The notes under the pieces are model-generated. The model saw only the letters and a program-made list of their open reading frames with translations, was not told the DNA's origin and made no database searches. 64,000 bases of DNA. Origin: Pelagimonas sp. GTDB lineage: Bacteria > Pseudomonadota > Alphaproteobacteria > Rhodobacterales > Rhodobacteraceae. Below, one piece after another: positions 62,330-64,000 of the stretch. The position numbers and the translations under genes are program-made. Location: the NCBI GenBank assembly GCA_025210455.1, contig JAOARQ010000064.1, positions 1 through 64,000 of the forward strand, written 5' to 3'. Positions within the stretch are counted from its first letter, which is position 1. Every line of letters begins with the position of its first letter.

Positions 62330-64000
62330 ATGCCCGCAAAAATCGCCCGCGCCGACTATGCCGCGATGTTCGGCCCCACCACCGGAGACAAGCTGCGTCT
62401 GGCTGACACCGATCTGATCATCGAGGTGGAACGTGATCTCACCACCTATGGTGAAGAGGTGAAATTTGGCGGCGGCAAGGTGATCCGCGACGGTATGGGA
62501 CAGACCCAGACCACCCGCGCCGAAGGCGCCGTGGATACAGTCATCACCAATGCGCTAATCGTTGACCACAGCGGCATCTACAAGGCCGATGTCGGCTTGA
62601 AAGACGGGCGCATTCACAAGATTGGCAAGGCGGGCAACCCCGATACACAACCCAATGTCGACATTCCCGTGGGCCCCGGCACCGAAGCCATCGCTGGCGA
62701 AGGCCGCATTCTGACCGCTGGCGGATTTGACAGCCACATCCATTTTATCTGCCCGCAACAGATCGAAGATGCGCTGCATTCCGGTCTGACCACCATGCTG
62801 GGCGGCGGCACCGGCCCGGCCCACGGCACGCTGGCCACCACCTGCACCCCGGGCCCCTGGCATGTCGGGCGGATGTTGCAGGCGGCGGATGCCTTCCCAA
62901 TGAATCTGGCCTTTGCGGGCAAGGGCAATGCCTCGCTGCCCGCCGCATTGGAAGAACAGGTGCTGGGCGGGGCCTGCGCGCTGAAGCTGCACGAAGACTG
63001 GGGCACCACACCTGCCGCCATTGACTGCTGCCTTTCGGTGGCGGATGCGATGGATGTGCAGGTGATGATCCACACCGATACGTTGAATGAATCCGGCTTT
63101 GTGGAAAACACCGTCGCCGCCATGAAAGGCCGCACCATCCACGCCTTTCACACCGAAGGCGCAGGGGGCGGCCATGCGCCAGATATCATCAAGATCTGTG
63201 GCGAAGAACATGTTCTGCCCAGTTCGACCAACCCCACCCGCCCCTTCACCGTGAACACACTGGAAGAACATCTGGATATGCTGATGGTCTGCCACCATCT
63301 GGACAAATCCATCCCCGAAGATGTGGCCTTTGCCGAAAGCCGCATCCGCCGTGAAACCATCGCCGCCGAAGATATTCTGCACGACATGGGCGCCTTTTCG
63401 ATCATCGCCTCGGACAGTCAGGCCATGGGCCGCGTGGGTGAAGTTCTGATCCGCACCTGGCAGACCGCCGACAAGATGAAAAAACAACGCGGCCAGCTGC
63501 CCGAAGAAACCGGTGACAACGATAATTTCCGCGTGCGCCGCTATATCGCCAAATACACCATCAACCCCGCCATCGCCCATGGGCTGAGCCACGAAATCGG
63601 GTCTGTTGAGGAAGGCAAGCGCGCGGATCTGGTGCTGTGGGATCCGGCCTTTTTCGGGGTCAAACCCGAGTTGGTTCTGATTGGTGGCTCCATTGCCATG
63701 GCACAGATGGGGGATCCCAATGCCTCTATCCCGACACCGCAGCCGGTGTATTCGCGCCCGATGTTCGGGGCCTATGGCCGGGCAGTTGAGAACGCGGCTG
63801 TGACCTTTGTCAGCGCTGCGGCGCAGGACGCAGGCATTGGCGCGCGGCTGGGCCTGGCCAAGCAGACCTTGGCGGTGCAGAACACCCGCAACATCGGTAA
63901 ATCCGATCTGCTGCTGAACACCGCCACCCCCAAGGTTGAGGTGGATCCCGAAACCTATGAGGTACGCGCGGATGGCGAATTGCTCACCTGTGAACCGGCG
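62330..64000 (+). CDS. ureC: Urease alpha subunit UreC, 3' end cut by the window
   Basis: The visible 557 residues start [20 protein letters not shown] and remain open to the window edge; only about a dozen residues are missing. Nickel ligands are present: the HIH pair in [10 protein letters not shown], carbamylated Lys in [10 protein letters not shown], His in MIHTDTLNE and [10 protein letters not shown], and Asp in [10 protein letters not shown]. The mobile-flap Cys is in MVCHHLDK. It hydrolyses urea to ammonia and carbamate. The 54-base ureB-ureC gap holds no gene. UreE, F and G probably lie beyond the edge. Confidence 0.96.
   Translation, partial: MPAKIARADYAAMFGPTTGDKLRLADTDLIIEVERDLTTYGEEVKFGGGKVIRDGMGQTQTTRAEGAVDTVITNALIVDHSGIYKADVGLKDGRIHKIGKAGNPDTQPNVDIPVGPGTEAIAGEGRILTAGGFDSHIHFICPQQIEDALHSGLTTMLGGGTGPAHGTLATTCTPGPWHVGRMLQAADAFPMNLAFAGKGNASLPAALEEQVLGGACALKLHEDWGTTPAAIDCCLSVADAMDVQVMIHTDTLNESGFVENTVAAMKGRTIHAFHTEGAGGGHAPDIIKICGEEHVLPSSTNPTRPFTVNTLEEHLDMLMVCHHLDKSIPEDVAFAESRIRRETIAAEDILHDMGAFSIIASDSQAMGRVGEVLIRTWQTADKMKKQRGQLPEETGDNDNFRVRRYIAKYTINPAIAHGLSHEIGSVEEGKRADLVLWDPAFFGVKPELVLIGGSIAMAQMGDPNASIPTPQPVYSRPMFGAYGRAVENAAVTFVSAAAQDAGIGARLGLAKQTLAVQNTRNIGKSDLLLNTATPKVEVDPETYEVRADGELLTCEPA

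Noticed and set aside
62555-63592. Minus-strand open frame of 345 residues opposite ureC
   Set aside because: Antisense shadow; the nickel ligands and flap Cys of ureC are all encoded on the plus strand.
1-64000. Mobile element, prophage or CRISPR array
   Set aside because: No transposase, integrase, phage gene, tRNA-flanked integration site or regularly spaced repeat-spacer array was seen.

Overview
The window looks like chromosomal DNA of a marine Rhodobacterales (Roseobacter-group) alphaproteobacterium. The evidence is the GC-rich sequence, tightly packed operons with ATGA stop/start overlaps, a urtABCDE urea transporter divergent from ureDABC, an isatin hydrolase close to the Labrenzia type, and several ABC importers with LacI or MarR regulators. 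I see no transposase, integrase, tRNA, rRNA or CRISPR array; this is a catabolic accessory region, not a mobile island.

Layout. (1) 1-5546: fatty-acyl-CoA metabolism: FadJ, a hotdog thioesterase, a CaiD-like crotonase and an ACAD11-like dehydrogenase. (2) 5553-10063: an alpha/beta-hydrolase-fold protein, a flavin monooxygenase plus SDR, and a divergent AraC regulator. (3) 10002-11745: a winged-helix regulator divergent from a RutA-like LLM monooxygenase. (4) 11794-17394: a seven-gene 2-aminobenzoate (anthranilate) CoA operon: SDR, MarR, crotonase, acyl-CoA dehydrogenase, aryl-CoA ligase, thioesterase, RidA. (5) 17572-30888: two divergent operons, one encoding a Dpp-type importer plus FAD oxidoreductase, the other isatin hydrolase, a second FAD oxidoreductase, MarR and a two-gene 2-oxoacid:ferredoxin oxidoreductase (IorA/IorB type). 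(6) 30894-46808: a LacI-controlled catabolic cluster of unknown substrate with a sugar-type ABC importer, four NTF2/SnoaL-like proteins, a HisD-like dehydrogenase, SDR, cupin, MetE-like protein, alpha/beta hydrolase, RraA-like aldolase and a lactonase-type amidohydrolase. (7) 46856-54195: a LacI-controlled importer with a GH63-type hydrolase, probably for glucosyl- or mannosylglycerate. (8) 54465-64000: urea uptake (urtABCDE) and urease (ureD, A, B and most of C).

Most interesting reading: blocks 3-5 appear to form one route from isatin, and by inference from indole-3-acetate, to 2-aminobenzoyl-CoA. Isatin hydrolase would open isatin to isatinate (2-aminophenylglyoxylate). The IorAB-like enzyme could decarboxylate this oxidatively to 2-aminobenzoyl-CoA, which the anthranilate operon would degrade. 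The flavin monooxygenase/reductase that normally attacks 2-aminobenzoyl-CoA is missing from its expected place beside RidA. A convergent RutA-like LLM monooxygenase occupies that place, and its promoter shares an AT-rich TTTYAAGY-type motif with the anthranilate operon. Block 6 is a second possible undescribed pathway because it concentrates NTF2-fold enzymes beside a MetE-like protein. These pathway assignments are inferences from protein families and gene order.
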